DNA of 64,000 nt from Bin5 sp022827195 (GTDB lineage: Bacteria; Chloroflexota; Anaerolineae; Caldilineales; Caldilineaceae), in contig OZ242331.1 of the NCBI GenBank assembly GCA_965208275.1, forward strand, positions 1,984,001 to 2,048,000, in the 5' to 3' direction. Below, in pieces: positions 23,451 through 32,500 of this stretch (positions are counted from its first letter, which is position 1; every line of letters begins with the position of its first letter). A program made the position numbers and the translations under genes. The notes under the pieces are model-generated. The model did no database searches. It was not told the origin of the DNA and worked only from the letters and a program-made list of their open reading frames with translations.

Positions 23451-24812
23451 ATGGAAGAGGTAAAGAAGCATTTCGACGACGCGGCTCAAAATTTTAGCGA
23501 GGCCAAGCAGATCGCCGACCTGGCCATCGCCGAAGACCGGGACATGACCACGGAGGAGAAGCAGCGCTACAACACGCTTTGGAGCACGGCGTGCGACCAA
23601 CGACTTGAGATGGAAAAGGCGCGCGTGAAGGAGCTGTCGAATAATATCGCCACAATCCAGGGCGAGATGGCGGCGGCAATCAACGGCCATTCGCTGCCGG
23701 AGCAGGCGCGGCGCAACGCGCGCATGTACCACGAGCAGTACGACGCGGACAGCGTGCCGTACCGCTGGCACCAGCAGGGCCCGCAGTCGGCCTGGGGCAT
23801 GGAGCTGGAAAGCCACATGCCGAACCAGGAGGAGGAGGTCAAGAAGGAGTGGGCTTTCCTCCAACGGCGCTCGTCGGACCAGTACCGCAAGGACATGGAG
23901 AGCTACTTCTCGCGGCACCCCGAGGCGATGCGGAACGCGCAGCTGGACCTGGACGAAGCGGGCGGCTACTGGCTTGCGCCGGTGCAGATGATCAACGACA
24001 TCCTTAAAATCGCCGACAACATGGTCTACATCCGGCAGATGGCGGAGGTGGTGCCGCGCGTCGACGCCAAGACGCTCGAGGTGGTCTTTCTGGAGGATGA
24101 CGTCGACGCGGCCGACTGGACCGGCGAGCTGAACGCGGTCGCCCTGACCAACGCCAAGTGGGGCAAGCGGGTGCTGCGGCCGAAGAACATGACCAAGGGC
24201 GTGGCGCTCAGCTGGGACGCGATGATGCAGACGCCGTCGCTCAGCTCCTATCTGGTCGGCCGTCTCGGCTATCAGCGCGGCATCACCGAGGAGAGGGCGT
24301 ACCTCACCGGCAACGGCGTCAACGAGGCCATGGGCGTCTATACCGCCAGCGAACAGGGCATTCCGACCAGCCGCGACGTCAGTACCGGCAACAGCGCCAC
24401 CGAGGCCACGCTTGTCGGCGTACAGTCGGCCAAGTGGTCGATCCGGACGGCCTACTGGAAGGACCTGGTCTGGTTCGGGGCCCGCGAGTTCTGGCGCCAG
24501 ATGTCGCTCCTGCGCACGACCGAGGGCTACCCGATCTGGCACATGTCGCTGGACATGAAGCAGCCGGACAGGCTGCTGGGCAACCCGGCCTACATATCCG
24601 AGTACAACCCGGCCGTCTTCACTTCGGGCAAGTACGTGGGCATCGTGGGCAACTTCAAGATCGGCTACCAGATTGCCGACGCCTACGACGTGACGATCCA
24701 GCGCGTCGACCAGCAGTTTGCGACGCAGAACCTGATCGTCTTCATCATGCGCGCCAAGACCGACGGCAAGCCTGTCATATACGACGCGTTCGCCCGGGTC
24801 AAACTCGGCTAA
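23451..24812 (+). CDS. HK97-fold major capsid protein
   Basis: A 453-aa protein. The first 130 residues are a coiled-coil-rich delta domain (AAQNFSEAKQIADLAIAED and onward). The mature part shows HK97-fold features: GGYWLAPVQMINDIL, EERAYLTGNGVNEAMGVYTA and the C-terminal IGYQIADAYDVTIQRVD. GGAGAGGGGC precedes the ATG. It assembles the procapsid with the portal and is processed by the upstream protease. Confidence 0.92.
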   Translation: MEEVKKHFDDAAQNFSEAKQIADLAIAEDRDMTTEEKQRYNTLWSTACDQRLEMEKARVKELSNNIATIQGEMAAAINGHSLPEQARRNARMYHEQYDADSVPYRWHQQGPQSAWGMELESHMPNQEEEVKKEWAFLQRRSSDQYRKDMESYFSRHPEAMRNAQLDLDEAGGYWLAPVQMINDILKIADNMVYIRQMAEVVPRVDAKTLEVVFLEDDVDAADWTGELNAVALTNAKWGKRVLRPKNMTKGVALSWDAMMQTPSLSSYLVGRLGYQRGITEERAYLTGNGVNEAMGVYTASEQGIPTSRDVSTGNSATEATLVGVQSAKWSIRTAYWKDLVWFGAREFWRQMSLLRTTEGYPIWHMSLDMKQPDRLLGNPAYISEYNPAVFTSGKYVGIVGNFKIGYQIADAYDVTIQRVDQQFATQNLIVFIMRAKTDGKPVIYDAFARVKLG

Positions 24813-24852
24813 CCGTTGCGGCCTGGCCGCAACAACGGGGGGGAGATAGAGG

Positions 24853-25299
24853 ATGGAAATTGTAACCGAAAGCCTGCACGACATCGTCGAGAATCCGATC
24901 GCGGCGGCCAGCAACACCGACGAAGCCAGCGACAGTGTCGACATGACGGGATTTCAGAGCGCGCTCTTCATCGTGCCGATTACCGACAGCGTAAAGACCG
25001 GCAAGGCGGAGCTGCGGGTCTCGGCGTCAAACGACAAGTCGACGTGGAAGGACCTGGACATCAAGGAGGTCTCGGCAACGTCGGCCGCCAACGACGACCT
25101 GAACGGCAAGCTGCTGCGGATCGAGGTGAAGCGGCCGCTGCAGCACTATTTGCGGGCGCGCATTCTGTCGACCGTGGCCAACATCGCGTTCGGCGCCACG
25201 CACGCGCTGCGCTACGCCAGCTTCCGCACGCCCCCGCCCGGAACCGACGACGTTCTGGCCGAGGTGGTGGCGGCGTCGCCGGCGCTGAAGTCGAGCTAG
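24853..25299 (+). CDS. Putative head decoration protein
   Basis: A 148-aa beta-rich protein just after the capsid gene, with a GGAG eight bases before the ATG. The segments SALFIVPITDSVKTGKAELRV and HYLRARILSTVANIAFGATH suggest a beta sandwich. Position suggests a capsid decoration protein; sequence alone does not prove it. Confidence 0.5.
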   Translation: MEIVTESLHDIVENPIAAASNTDEASDSVDMTGFQSALFIVPITDSVKTGKAELRVSASNDKSTWKDLDIKEVSATSAANDDLNGKLLRIEVKRPLQHYLRARILSTVANIAFGATHALRYASFRTPPPGTDDVLAEVVAASPALKSS

Positions 25300-25335
25300 C
25301 CGACCGCGCAGGTCTAGTGGACGGAGGGGAATGAC

Positions 25336-25674
25336 GTGAGGATCAAAATGAAGGTGCTGGGGTCGGGGCCGGACGGCATGCTGCTCGAGGGGCATGAGTA
25401 CGACATCGACGACGGCATGGGCAAGGAGCTGGTTGACGGCGGCTATGCCGAGCTGATTCCGGAGCCTCCGGCTGCGGAGGAAGAGGAGCCCGAGGAGCCG
25501 GCTGCAGGCGGCGAGCCTGCGGAGGACGGGCCGGCTGCGGAGGAAGAGGAGTCGGAAGAGCCGGCCGGGGAGAGTGAGCCGGCTGCTGCCGAAGAGCCGG
25601 CCCCGGAAGAGAAGCCAAAGCCGAAGCGGACCCGCAAGAGCCGCAAGGCTGCAGCGAAGGAGAGTGAGGAATGA
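25336..25674 (+). CDS. Small head protein with acidic Ala/Glu/Pro tail
   Basis: A 112-aa protein starting at GTG behind GGAGGGG. A short folded head (residues 1-40: MKVLGSGPDGMLLEGHEYDI and GKELVDGGYAELI) is followed by about 55 residues of Glu, Ala and Pro, and a basic Lys/Arg end. The folded part resembles that of the next gene, so the two are probably paralogues. Likely a minor head or connector protein. Confidence 0.6.
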   Translation: MRIKMKVLGSGPDGMLLEGHEYDIDDGMGKELVDGGYAELIPEPPAAEEEEPEEPAAGGEPAEDGPAAEEEESEEPAGESEPAAAEEPAPEEKPKPKRTRKSRKAAAKESEE

Positions 25675-25850
25675 AGGTCCTGATCCTTCAGGCCAGCGCC
25701 GATGAGGAGCGCGTGCTGATTGCCGGCAAGGTCTACGACCTGCCGAACGGTGTGGCCAACGAGCTGATCGAGGTCAACGCGGCGACGAAGATTGCGGAGA
25801 AGGACATTATGCCGCATCACACCCCGCCCAGCACGGTGCGGGACGAGTAG
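25671..25850 (+). CDS. Small head protein, paralogue of the preceding gene
   Basis: A 59-aa protein overlapping the previous stop (ATGA). MKVLILQASADEERVLIAGK then VYDLPNGVANELIEV parallels the N-terminal domain at 25336, without its acidic tail. Proteins of this short type often occur between capsid and connector genes. Confidence 0.6.
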   Translation: MKVLILQASADEERVLIAGKVYDLPNGVANELIEVNAATKIAEKDIMPHHTPPSTVRDE

Positions 25851-25859
25851 CGGACGATC

Positions 25860-26531
25860 GTGTTCGGTTCGCACAGCTACGGCCACTACCCGGCCTTCTC
25901 CCGACAGGACGCCTATGTGCCGTACGGCGCGGTGGTCGAGGTATCGCCGCGTCCGGCCGATCTGGCGGAAGTGGAGCCGGTGACGCGCGAGCAGGTGAAG
26001 AGCCAGGCGCGCGTCGACACCGACGCCGAAGACGACCTGATCGACCTCTACCTGGCGGCTGCGGTTGCGGGCGTCGAGGAGGCGACCGGGCACTGGATGG
26101 GGCAGAGGGCGGTACAGGCCTTTCTGTCGGCGTTTCCGGCCTGGGTAAGCGTCTATCTGCCGGGCGGCTTTGTGCAGGAGGTGAGCGAGGTCGCGTACCG
26201 GGACGAGAACGGCGATTACGAGACCCTCGGTACGGACCACTGGGAGGCGCAGGCGTTTCAGCTGCGCTCGTCGGTGCGGATGACAGGCGGCGCGTCGATT
26301 CTGCCGCGCGGCCACTACAACGAGGACCGCCAGGCGGTCCGCATCCGTTACACGGCGGGGTATGCCTCGGTAGGCGCCATTCCGGTGGCGCTGCGGCAGG
26401 CCACGCTGATGGTGGCGGCGGAGCTGTACAACGAGCGCGAGGCGCACAGGACGCAGCCGGGCGTAATCGCGATCCCGAATCCGGCGGCGCAGATGCTGAT
26501 GAGCGGCTACAAGATCCGCTGGCCGTCGTGA
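25860..26531 (+). CDS. Head-tail connector protein, gp6-like
   Basis: A 223-aa protein with the helical connector pattern VTREQVKSQARVDTDAEDDL then IDLYLAAAVAGVEEATGH, followed by a beta segment and a final helix LRQATLMVAAELYNERE, as in HK97 gp6/phiE125 gp8-type proteins. It forms the ring below the portal. The start is GTG. Its stop overlaps the next gene. Confidence 0.8.
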   Translation: MFGSHSYGHYPAFSRQDAYVPYGAVVEVSPRPADLAEVEPVTREQVKSQARVDTDAEDDLIDLYLAAAVAGVEEATGHWMGQRAVQAFLSAFPAWVSVYLPGGFVQEVSEVAYRDENGDYETLGTDHWEAQAFQLRSSVRMTGGASILPRGHYNEDRQAVRIRYTAGYASVGAIPVALRQATLMVAAELYNEREAHRTQPGVIAIPNPAAQMLMSGYKIRWPS

Positions 26532-26875
26532 ACGCGCCGTTTGCCGGCTCGCTGCGGACTCGGTTGCGGTTCGATCGGCCGCGGCACAGCCGGGACCGGT
26601 CGGGCGAGCAGGTAGTGAGCTGGGAGCCCGCCTTCGAGGCCTGGGGCCACGTGCGGTCGCAGACGGGCAAGAATGAGGGCGTTGTGGCCGGAGGGCTGCT
26701 GGCGACGGCGAGCCATGACATCGAGCTGCGGTACAGGACCGATATCACGGCCGACATGGCGGTGTACATTCTGCCGGAGGGACCCCGGCTCGATGTTTTG
26801 ACGGAGCCGGTTGACCCGGACGGAACGCGTGAACGGACGCTGCTGCGGTGCGAGTACCGCGGCGGGGCGGCATAG
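26528..26875 (+). CDS. Head-tail adaptor protein
   Basis: A 115-aa beta-rich protein, GTG start overlapping the connector stop. LRTRLRFDRPRHSRDRSGEQV, then EAWGHVRSQTG and HDIELRYRTDITADM match the Phage_H_T_join/SPP1 gp16 type, which seals the connector to the tail. Length is typical. Confidence 0.8.
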   Translation: MNAPFAGSLRTRLRFDRPRHSRDRSGEQVVSWEPAFEAWGHVRSQTGKNEGVVAGGLLATASHDIELRYRTDITADMAVYILPEGPRLDVLTEPVDPDGTRERTLLRCEYRGGAA

Positions 26876-26886
26876 AGGAGAGCAAG

Positions 26887-27276
26887 ATGGCGAAGATGCA
26901 CGTGGTGACGCCGGCAAGCGCAGGCACCGACCTGGCAGATCACGACAACCTGCAGGAGGACGGCGCCACCGCGCTGGTGTGGGTGGCCAACCAGGCGCAC
27001 AAGTACAGGAACACGGGGCGGGAGCTTTTGCGCATCGTGAAAGGGGCCGGGGCGGCCACGATGACGGTCACGACGCTGGCCCCCGACCAGTTTGGCCTCG
27101 AGCTGCCCGATCGCACCATTGCGATCGCCGCAAATTCAGACGAGGTGTACGCGCCACTGTCGCGCGGCGCGCACAACGAGCGCAGCGGCGACGATAAAGG
27201 CTATGCCAGCATACAGTTCGACAATATCGCAGGGCTGAAGGTGACGGTAATCCGGCCGAACGAGGTGGCGAACTAA
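26887..27276 (+). CDS. Hypothetical virion protein
   Basis: A 129-aa beta-rich protein with AGGAG six bases before the ATG. Segments such as RELLRIVKGAGAATMTVTTL and YASIQFDNIAGLKVTVIRP look like a small beta-sandwich or Ig-like decoration domain. It is inserted between adaptor and gp10-like genes, where most siphoviruses have nothing; a decoration or tail accessory role is possible. Confidence 0.5.
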   Translation: MAKMHVVTPASAGTDLADHDNLQEDGATALVWVANQAHKYRNTGRELLRIVKGAGAATMTVTTLAPDQFGLELPDRTIAIAANSDEVYAPLSRGAHNERSGDDKGYASIQFDNIAGLKVTVIRPNEVAN

Positions 27277-27278
27277 GC

Positions 27279-27698
27279 GTGACGGTCGAGTTTACGGTCC
27301 GGTCGAATGGCATGACAACAGCGGTGACCTGGCACGGCGATGATCTGGAGAAGGCGGTGCACGGGGAGCGGGCCAACGCGCTTTTTGCCGGGGCCCAGGT
27401 GGTCTTGAGAGCAGCCCGGCCGCTTACGCCGCGGCACACAGGCCGGCTGCGCAGGTCAGGGTACGCCAAGGCGGCCGGCGGCAAGAGCACCTATCGGGGC
27501 GGCAGGGGACGCAGGAGACCGCCCCGCCTGAAGCGGGGGACCGCGCTGGCCGCTTTTGCGCAGTTTTACGCCGGCTTCCAGGAGCGCGGCACGCGCCGGC
27601 ACCGGGCACAGCCGTTTTTGGGTCCGGCGCTGCAGACGAAACGGAATGCGGCCGCCAGGGCGGTGGCGGACTACATGGCCAGAGAGGTCGGCCTGTGA
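27279..27698 (+). CDS. HK97 gp10-like tail-joining protein
   Basis: A 139-aa basic protein with the family pattern ALFAGAQVVLRAARPLTPRHTGRLRRS and a C-terminal FQERGTRRHRAQPFLGPAL, the hallmark of HK97 gp10. It participates in tail completion or joining. It overlaps the next gene by four bases. Confidence 0.85.
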   Translation: MTVEFTVRSNGMTTAVTWHGDDLEKAVHGERANALFAGAQVVLRAARPLTPRHTGRLRRSGYAKAAGGKSTYRGGRGRRRPPRLKRGTALAAFAQFYAGFQERGTRRHRAQPFLGPALQTKRNAAARAVADYMAREVGL

Positions 27699-28144
27699 GC
27701 GACCGGATAGGCGATGAGATAGCCGAAATTCTAAGAGTAGACGGCGATGTTGAATCCTTCGTAAACGACCGCATCTATCCGCAGATCCGGGTACAAAGCG
27801 GACGGCGATTGAATCCCGAGCACGATTTCGGGATTTGGGGCATTTCTGAAGACTTGCCGGCGCTTGTCTACGACCATGACGGACGGTCGTTTCCAATTAC
27901 GACCGACGGCGAGATGACGCTGACGACGCAGGGGTGGCGGGTGGTGTGCTACGCCGAGCGCTACCAGGACCTGGAGGACCTGGCAAAGGCGGTGACGCGA
28001 GCGTTGCCCAAACGCGTTCTCGCCAAAGACAGCCGCTCGAGGTGCATCCGGGAGATCCTGATCGGGGCGGTCAGCGACGACTACGAGGACGAGACGAACA
28101 CGCACGAGCGGCAGATCGACCTGTCCGTGACGGCATGGATATGA
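27695..28144 (+). CDS. Tail completion/terminator protein
   Basis: A 149-aa protein resembling DUF3168-type tail terminators: FVNDRIYPQIRVQSG near the start, LPALVYDHDG in the middle and QGWRVVCYAERYQDLEDLAKAV. It would cap the tail tube end. It follows gp10-like and precedes the tail tube gene, the usual order. Confidence 0.8.
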   Translation: MSDRIGDEIAEILRVDGDVESFVNDRIYPQIRVQSGRRLNPEHDFGIWGISEDLPALVYDHDGRSFPITTDGEMTLTTQGWRVVCYAERYQDLEDLAKAVTRALPKRVLAKDSRSRCIREILIGAVSDDYEDETNTHERQIDLSVTAWI

Positions 28145-28155
28145 GGAGAGTGTAG

Positions 28156-28755
28156 ATGACGAACAGAATCGACAACATCCTGATCGGCCCGGGCAAGGTC
28201 TACCGGGCAACCCCCGTCGAAGATCTTCCCGACGAGTCGTCGGTCGCGTACGGCGCGGCCTGGGGCGGCAACTGGACCGAGATGGGGCTGCTGATGACGG
28301 GCTCCGGCGTGCAGATGCGGCACGGCTCGACAATGTACGACGTGAAGGCCGACGGCATTCTGCTGCCGCTGAAGCGGGTGCCCACGAGCCGTGAGATTGG
28401 GTTTGCCTTTACGCTGCTCGAGTACACACCGGAGAACCTGCAGTTGGTCTTCCCCGACAGCACGCTGACCGAGACCGCGGCCGCGGCCGGCCAGAAGGCC
28501 TTCGCCGATCTGAAGATAGGGTCCGGGCAGGACAACCCGCCCTATACCGTCGGCATCGAGGCCTTCCGCCAGGACGCGGACGGCAACAAGCAGCCTGTGC
28601 GCTGGCGGGTCTTCGAGTCTTCGATCGAGCAGGACGGCGAAACGCCTTTCCAGCAGGGCGCGGCGTCGATGCTGCCGATCGTTTGCCACGCACTGCACTG
28701 CGACGAAGAGATGCATGTCGCGCAGCTGCACTACGTGACCGCGCCTGGAACATAA
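28156..28755 (+). CDS. Major tail tube protein
   Basis: A 199-aa protein with NILIGPGKVYRATPVEDLPD at its start and GGNWTEMGLLMTGSGVQM, typical of siphovirus tail tube subunits. It precedes the tail chaperone and tape measure, as expected. The assignment is from order and pattern. Confidence 0.7.
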   Translation: MTNRIDNILIGPGKVYRATPVEDLPDESSVAYGAAWGGNWTEMGLLMTGSGVQMRHGSTMYDVKADGILLPLKRVPTSREIGFAFTLLEYTPENLQLVFPDSTLTETAAAAGQKAFADLKIGSGQDNPPYTVGIEAFRQDADGNKQPVRWRVFESSIEQDGETPFQQGAASMLPIVCHALHCDEEMHVAQLHYVTAPGT

Positions 28756-28911
28756 GCGGCGCATTGGGAGCCGCATTTTGTGCGTTTTGTATAGCGGCCG
28801 CTTCGAGGCCTGCGCCGCGGCGGATACGGCCGTATGCTACAGCAGCTGCTCGAGTACGCTCCGGAGCGCGCAAAAACCGACAAGATGCACAATTTCACCT
28901 GAGGAAAAGCA
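28756..28911. other. Gap between tail tube and chaperone genes
   Basis: No coding frame is supported. It contains a NotI-type palindrome region (GTATAGCGGCCGCTT) whose reverse complement occurs at about 18303-18317, and a TGCTCGAG/CTCCGGAG pair also seen near 18259. Purpose unknown. Confidence 0.4.
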
Positions 28912-29370
28912 GTGAGCGAAAACACGAAATCCGACAACCTGGCCGCTATTCGCACGGCGAATATCGTGCTTGGCGAAACGACATACAGTGTACGCGAGGC
29001 GTCCCACCGGCGCTCGAAGAAACTCTGGCCGCTCCTGTTGGACCAGATAAAGCCGGCAATGGATGCCTTCAAGGAGTCCGAAGACATCAGCGCCGAATCG
29101 ACGCTGAGCGATTTGAGCGGCCTGGTGCCGCTGGTTGAGCGCATTCTGCTGGAAGTGCCGGACGCAATCGTGGACTTCATCTGCACCTATGACGATGCGC
29201 TCGAGGCGGCGCGTGACAGCATCGAGGAGACGGCGACGCAGCGGCAGCTGCTGCTGGCGCTGCTGGCGCTCCTGGAGATGTCGGACCCTTTCGGACTAAG
29301 GAAACTCGTGAGCCGTGGCCTGAGTCGGAGGGCGCCTGGATCGAGCTCTGCGCCAGCCAGTGGGGCATGA
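28912..29370 (+). CDS. Tail assembly chaperone, short form (G-like)
   Basis: The zero-frame product is 152 aa from a GTG start (AGGA upstream). It is helical, with TANIVLGETTYSVREASHRR near its start and a long helix of Leu/Ala before the frameshift site. Such proteins coat the tape measure during tail tube assembly and are not in the mature virion. The last 26 residues after the slip site are basic and poorly ordered, typical of a read-through end. Confidence 0.75.
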   Translation: MSENTKSDNLAAIRTANIVLGETTYSVREASHRRSKKLWPLLLDQIKPAMDAFKESEDISAESTLSDLSGLVPLVERILLEVPDAIVDFICTYDDALEAARDSIEETATQRQLLLALLALLEMSDPFGLRKLVSRGLSRRAPGSSSAPASGA

Positions 29371-29558
29371 CGCCGGCGCAGGCCGACGCCTTGCCGGCGC
29401 GTCTGGCGCATGAGATGACGGTGGCCTACGGCGAGCGCTTGCGCTTCGAGGCGGACATCATTGCGCAAGCGGTGTGGGGCAGGGGACGCAAGCAGGAGCC
29501 GGCTGCGGCCGACGGCGCGACGGACGCGGAGCTGGGCGACTTCATGGCCATTTCGTGA
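28912..29558 (+). CDS. Tail assembly chaperone, -1 frameshift fusion (GT-like)
   Basis: A canonical slippery heptamer C CCT TTC lies at 29286-29292 in the correct phase. Slipping back one base joins 127 codons of the upstream frame to 88 codons of the -1 frame, giving 215 aa. The downstream frame has its own gene-like sequence (GAWIELCASQWGMTPAQADA), which makes sense only if fused. Lambda G/GT and many siphoviruses use the same strategy to make a long and a short chaperone before the tape measure. Confidence 0.75.
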
Positions 29559-29587
29559 GGACGGCAGCGGGATAAAGGAGACCTGAA

Positions 29588-32500
29588 ATGGCATTCCGGC
29601 TAGGGGATGCCGTTTTGTTTTTCGGCGGCGACACAAAGGAGCTCGACAAATCGGTCGAGGGTTCGCAGAGCAGGATAGCGACCTTCGGCTCGAAGGTGAC
29701 CGGCGTGCTCGGCGGCGCGGTGGTGGGCGCGACCGCGGCCGTGGTCGCCGGCATTGTTGCGATCGGGACGGCGGCTTTCGACGTGTCGGCCGACACGGAG
29801 GAGGCGGCGCGGCAGATCGAAGCCAGCCTCGGCACTTCGCGCGAGGAGGCGGAGCGCCTGGCTGAGGCGGCGCGCGGCGTGTTCGGCGCCAACTATGCGG
29901 AGAACGTGCAGGAGGCGGGCGCGGCCGTGGCGCTGCTGTCCAAGCACATGGAGGACGTGGTCGGCCAGGAAGAGAGGCTGACTTCGAAGGCCTTCGGCAT
30001 CTCGGACGCCTTCGAGGAGCCGATCGAGAAGGTCATCAAGGCGGCCAGCACGTTGCAGAAGGAGTTTGACGACCTTTCGCCCGACCAGGCATTCGACCTG
30101 ATCGCCGCCGGCTTCCAGAAAGGCCTCAACAAAAGCGACGACTTCCTCGACTCGATCGGCGAGTACTCCAACCTCTTTGCGCAGTCCGGCTTTGCGGCCG
30201 ACCAGTTTTTCAGCCTGATGCAGACGGGGGCCGCCGGCGGCGTGCTGGGCACCGACAAGATTGCCGACGCCATGAAGGAGTTCGGCATCCGCGTCCAGGA
30301 GGGCACCAAGGACGCCAGCGCCGCACTCGATGAGCTGGGGCTGTCGGCCGCCGACACCTTTGCCGGCCTGTCCGACGGCTCGCTGACCATCGAGGACGTC
30401 TTTGGGCGCGCCATTGCAGCGCTCAACGAGATAGAAGACCCGCTCGAGCGCAACCGCCTGCAGGTGGCGCTCTTCGGCACGCAGGCCGAGGACCTGGGCC
30501 AGGCTTTTGTGCAGGGCCTCAGCGCCGCCAGGACAAGCCTCGCAGACATGGAGGGCGCGGCCGACAGCCTGAACGTCCAGTACGACAGTCTGAAGGGGGC
30601 GCTGGCCGCCATCTGGCGAGAAACGATCGTCGGTGTCAGCCCGGTGACCGACGGGCTGCTGGACCTGGCGAACGGCGCCATTCCAACCGTGCGCGACGCG
30701 GCCAGGGGCTTGACCGCGCTGCTGACCGGCGACTGGAGCACGGCCTGGGAGACGGCGAAGAGCCTGGCGACCGGCGCCGTCGAGGGGATCAGTACGGCCT
30801 TCGACGATGTCGTGGAGACGGCGAAGACCACGTGGAATAACCTGGTCGACGCGGCGCCGGGGCTGTACGAGGACCTCAAGACGAAATTCGAGGAGACAGA
30901 CTGGGCTGCGATCGGCACGGCGCTGATGGCGATGATCAGGACGGCCGCCGAAAGCGCGTGGCAGGTGCTGGTCGAGGGTGTGACGTGGTACTACGACACG
31001 CTTGCGCTTGGCCTGGCTCTGCTGGACTGGAGCAATATCGGCTCGTCGCTGATGGCCATGATCATCGACGCCATCGACGCGGCCTGGCAGCTGCTGGTGA
31101 CCGGCGCCAAGGGCATCACCGGCTGGGTGAGCTCGCTAAGTGACGGCGTGGACGGTGAGGAGAGCGGATGGGCCGACATCGGCACGTCGATGATGGGATT
31201 CCTCACCGCCGCGGGCAAAGCGGCGTGGGACCTGTGGAGCGGCGCGGCCAGCGAGCTGAAGGATGAGCTGAAAGCCCGTTTCGACGAGCTGGACTGGGGC
31301 GCAATCGGCACAGCCCTGATGGATGCGATAGCGCTGGCCGCCGGCGTTGTATGGTCCCTCATCGTCGCCGGCGCATCCGCAGCCTGGCAGCTGCTCAAGG
31401 AGGCCTGGGACGAGCTCGACTGGGGTGCAATCGGCACCGCGCTGATGGATGCTATCAAGGCGGCCGCCGACGTCGTCTGGGATCTCATGGTCGCCGGCGC
31501 ATCCGCAGCCTGGCAGCTGCTCAAGGAGGCCTGGGACGAGCTCGACTGGGGTGCAATCGGCACCGCGCTGATGGATGCGATAGCGCTGGCCGCCGGCGTC
31601 GTATGGTCCCTTGTCGTCGCCGGCGCATCCGCAGCCTGGCAGCTGCTCAAGGAGGCCTGGGACGGGCTCGACTGGGGCGCAATCGGCACTGCGCTGATGG
31701 ATGCGATAGCGCTGGCCGCCGGCGTCGTCTGGTCCCTCGTGGTCGCCGGCGCATCCGCAGCCTGGCAGCTGCTGAAAGAGGCCTGGGGCGGGCTCGACTG
31801 GGGCGCAATCGGCACCGCGCTCATGGATGCGATTGCGCTGGCCGCCGGCGTCGCCTGGTCCCTCGTGGTCGCCGGCGCGTCCGCAGCCTGGCAGCTGCTC
31901 AAGGAGGCCTGGGGCGGGCTCGACTGGGGCGCAATCGGCACTGCGCTCATGGATGCGATTGCGCTTGCCGCCGGCGTCGTCTGGTCCCTCGTGGTCGCCG
32001 GCGCGTCCGCAGCCTGGCAGCTGCTCAAGGAGGCCTGGGACGGGCTCGACTGGGGCGCAATCGGCACCGCGCTCATGGATGCGATTGCGCTGGCCGCCGG
32101 TGTCGCCTGGTCCCTCGTGGTCGCCGGCGCGTCCGCAGCCTGGCAGCTGCTCAAGGAGGCCTGGGACGGGCTCGACTGGGGCGCAATCGGCACCGCGCTC
32201 ATGGATGCGATTGCGCTGGCCGCCGGTGTCGCCTGGTCCCTCGTGGTCGCCGGCGCGTCCGCAGCCTGGCAGCTGCTCAAGGATGCCTGGTCCGAGCTCG
32301 ACTGGAGCGCGATAGGCACTGCGCTGATGGATGCGATAGCGCTGGCCGCCGGCGTCGTCTGGTCCCTGGTTGTCGCCGGCGCTTCCGGCGCCTGGCAGCT
32401 GCTCAAGGACGCCTGGGGCGAGCTCGACTGGGGCGAGATCGGCACCACGCTTATGAAATTCATAACCGACGACGCGGCCGCAGGCTGGGCCGTTTTGGTT

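Noticed and set aside
23379..24944. 521-aa minus-strand frame opposite the capsid gene
   Set aside because: Shadow of the major capsid gene; Arg/His/Leu-rich with no recognisable motif.
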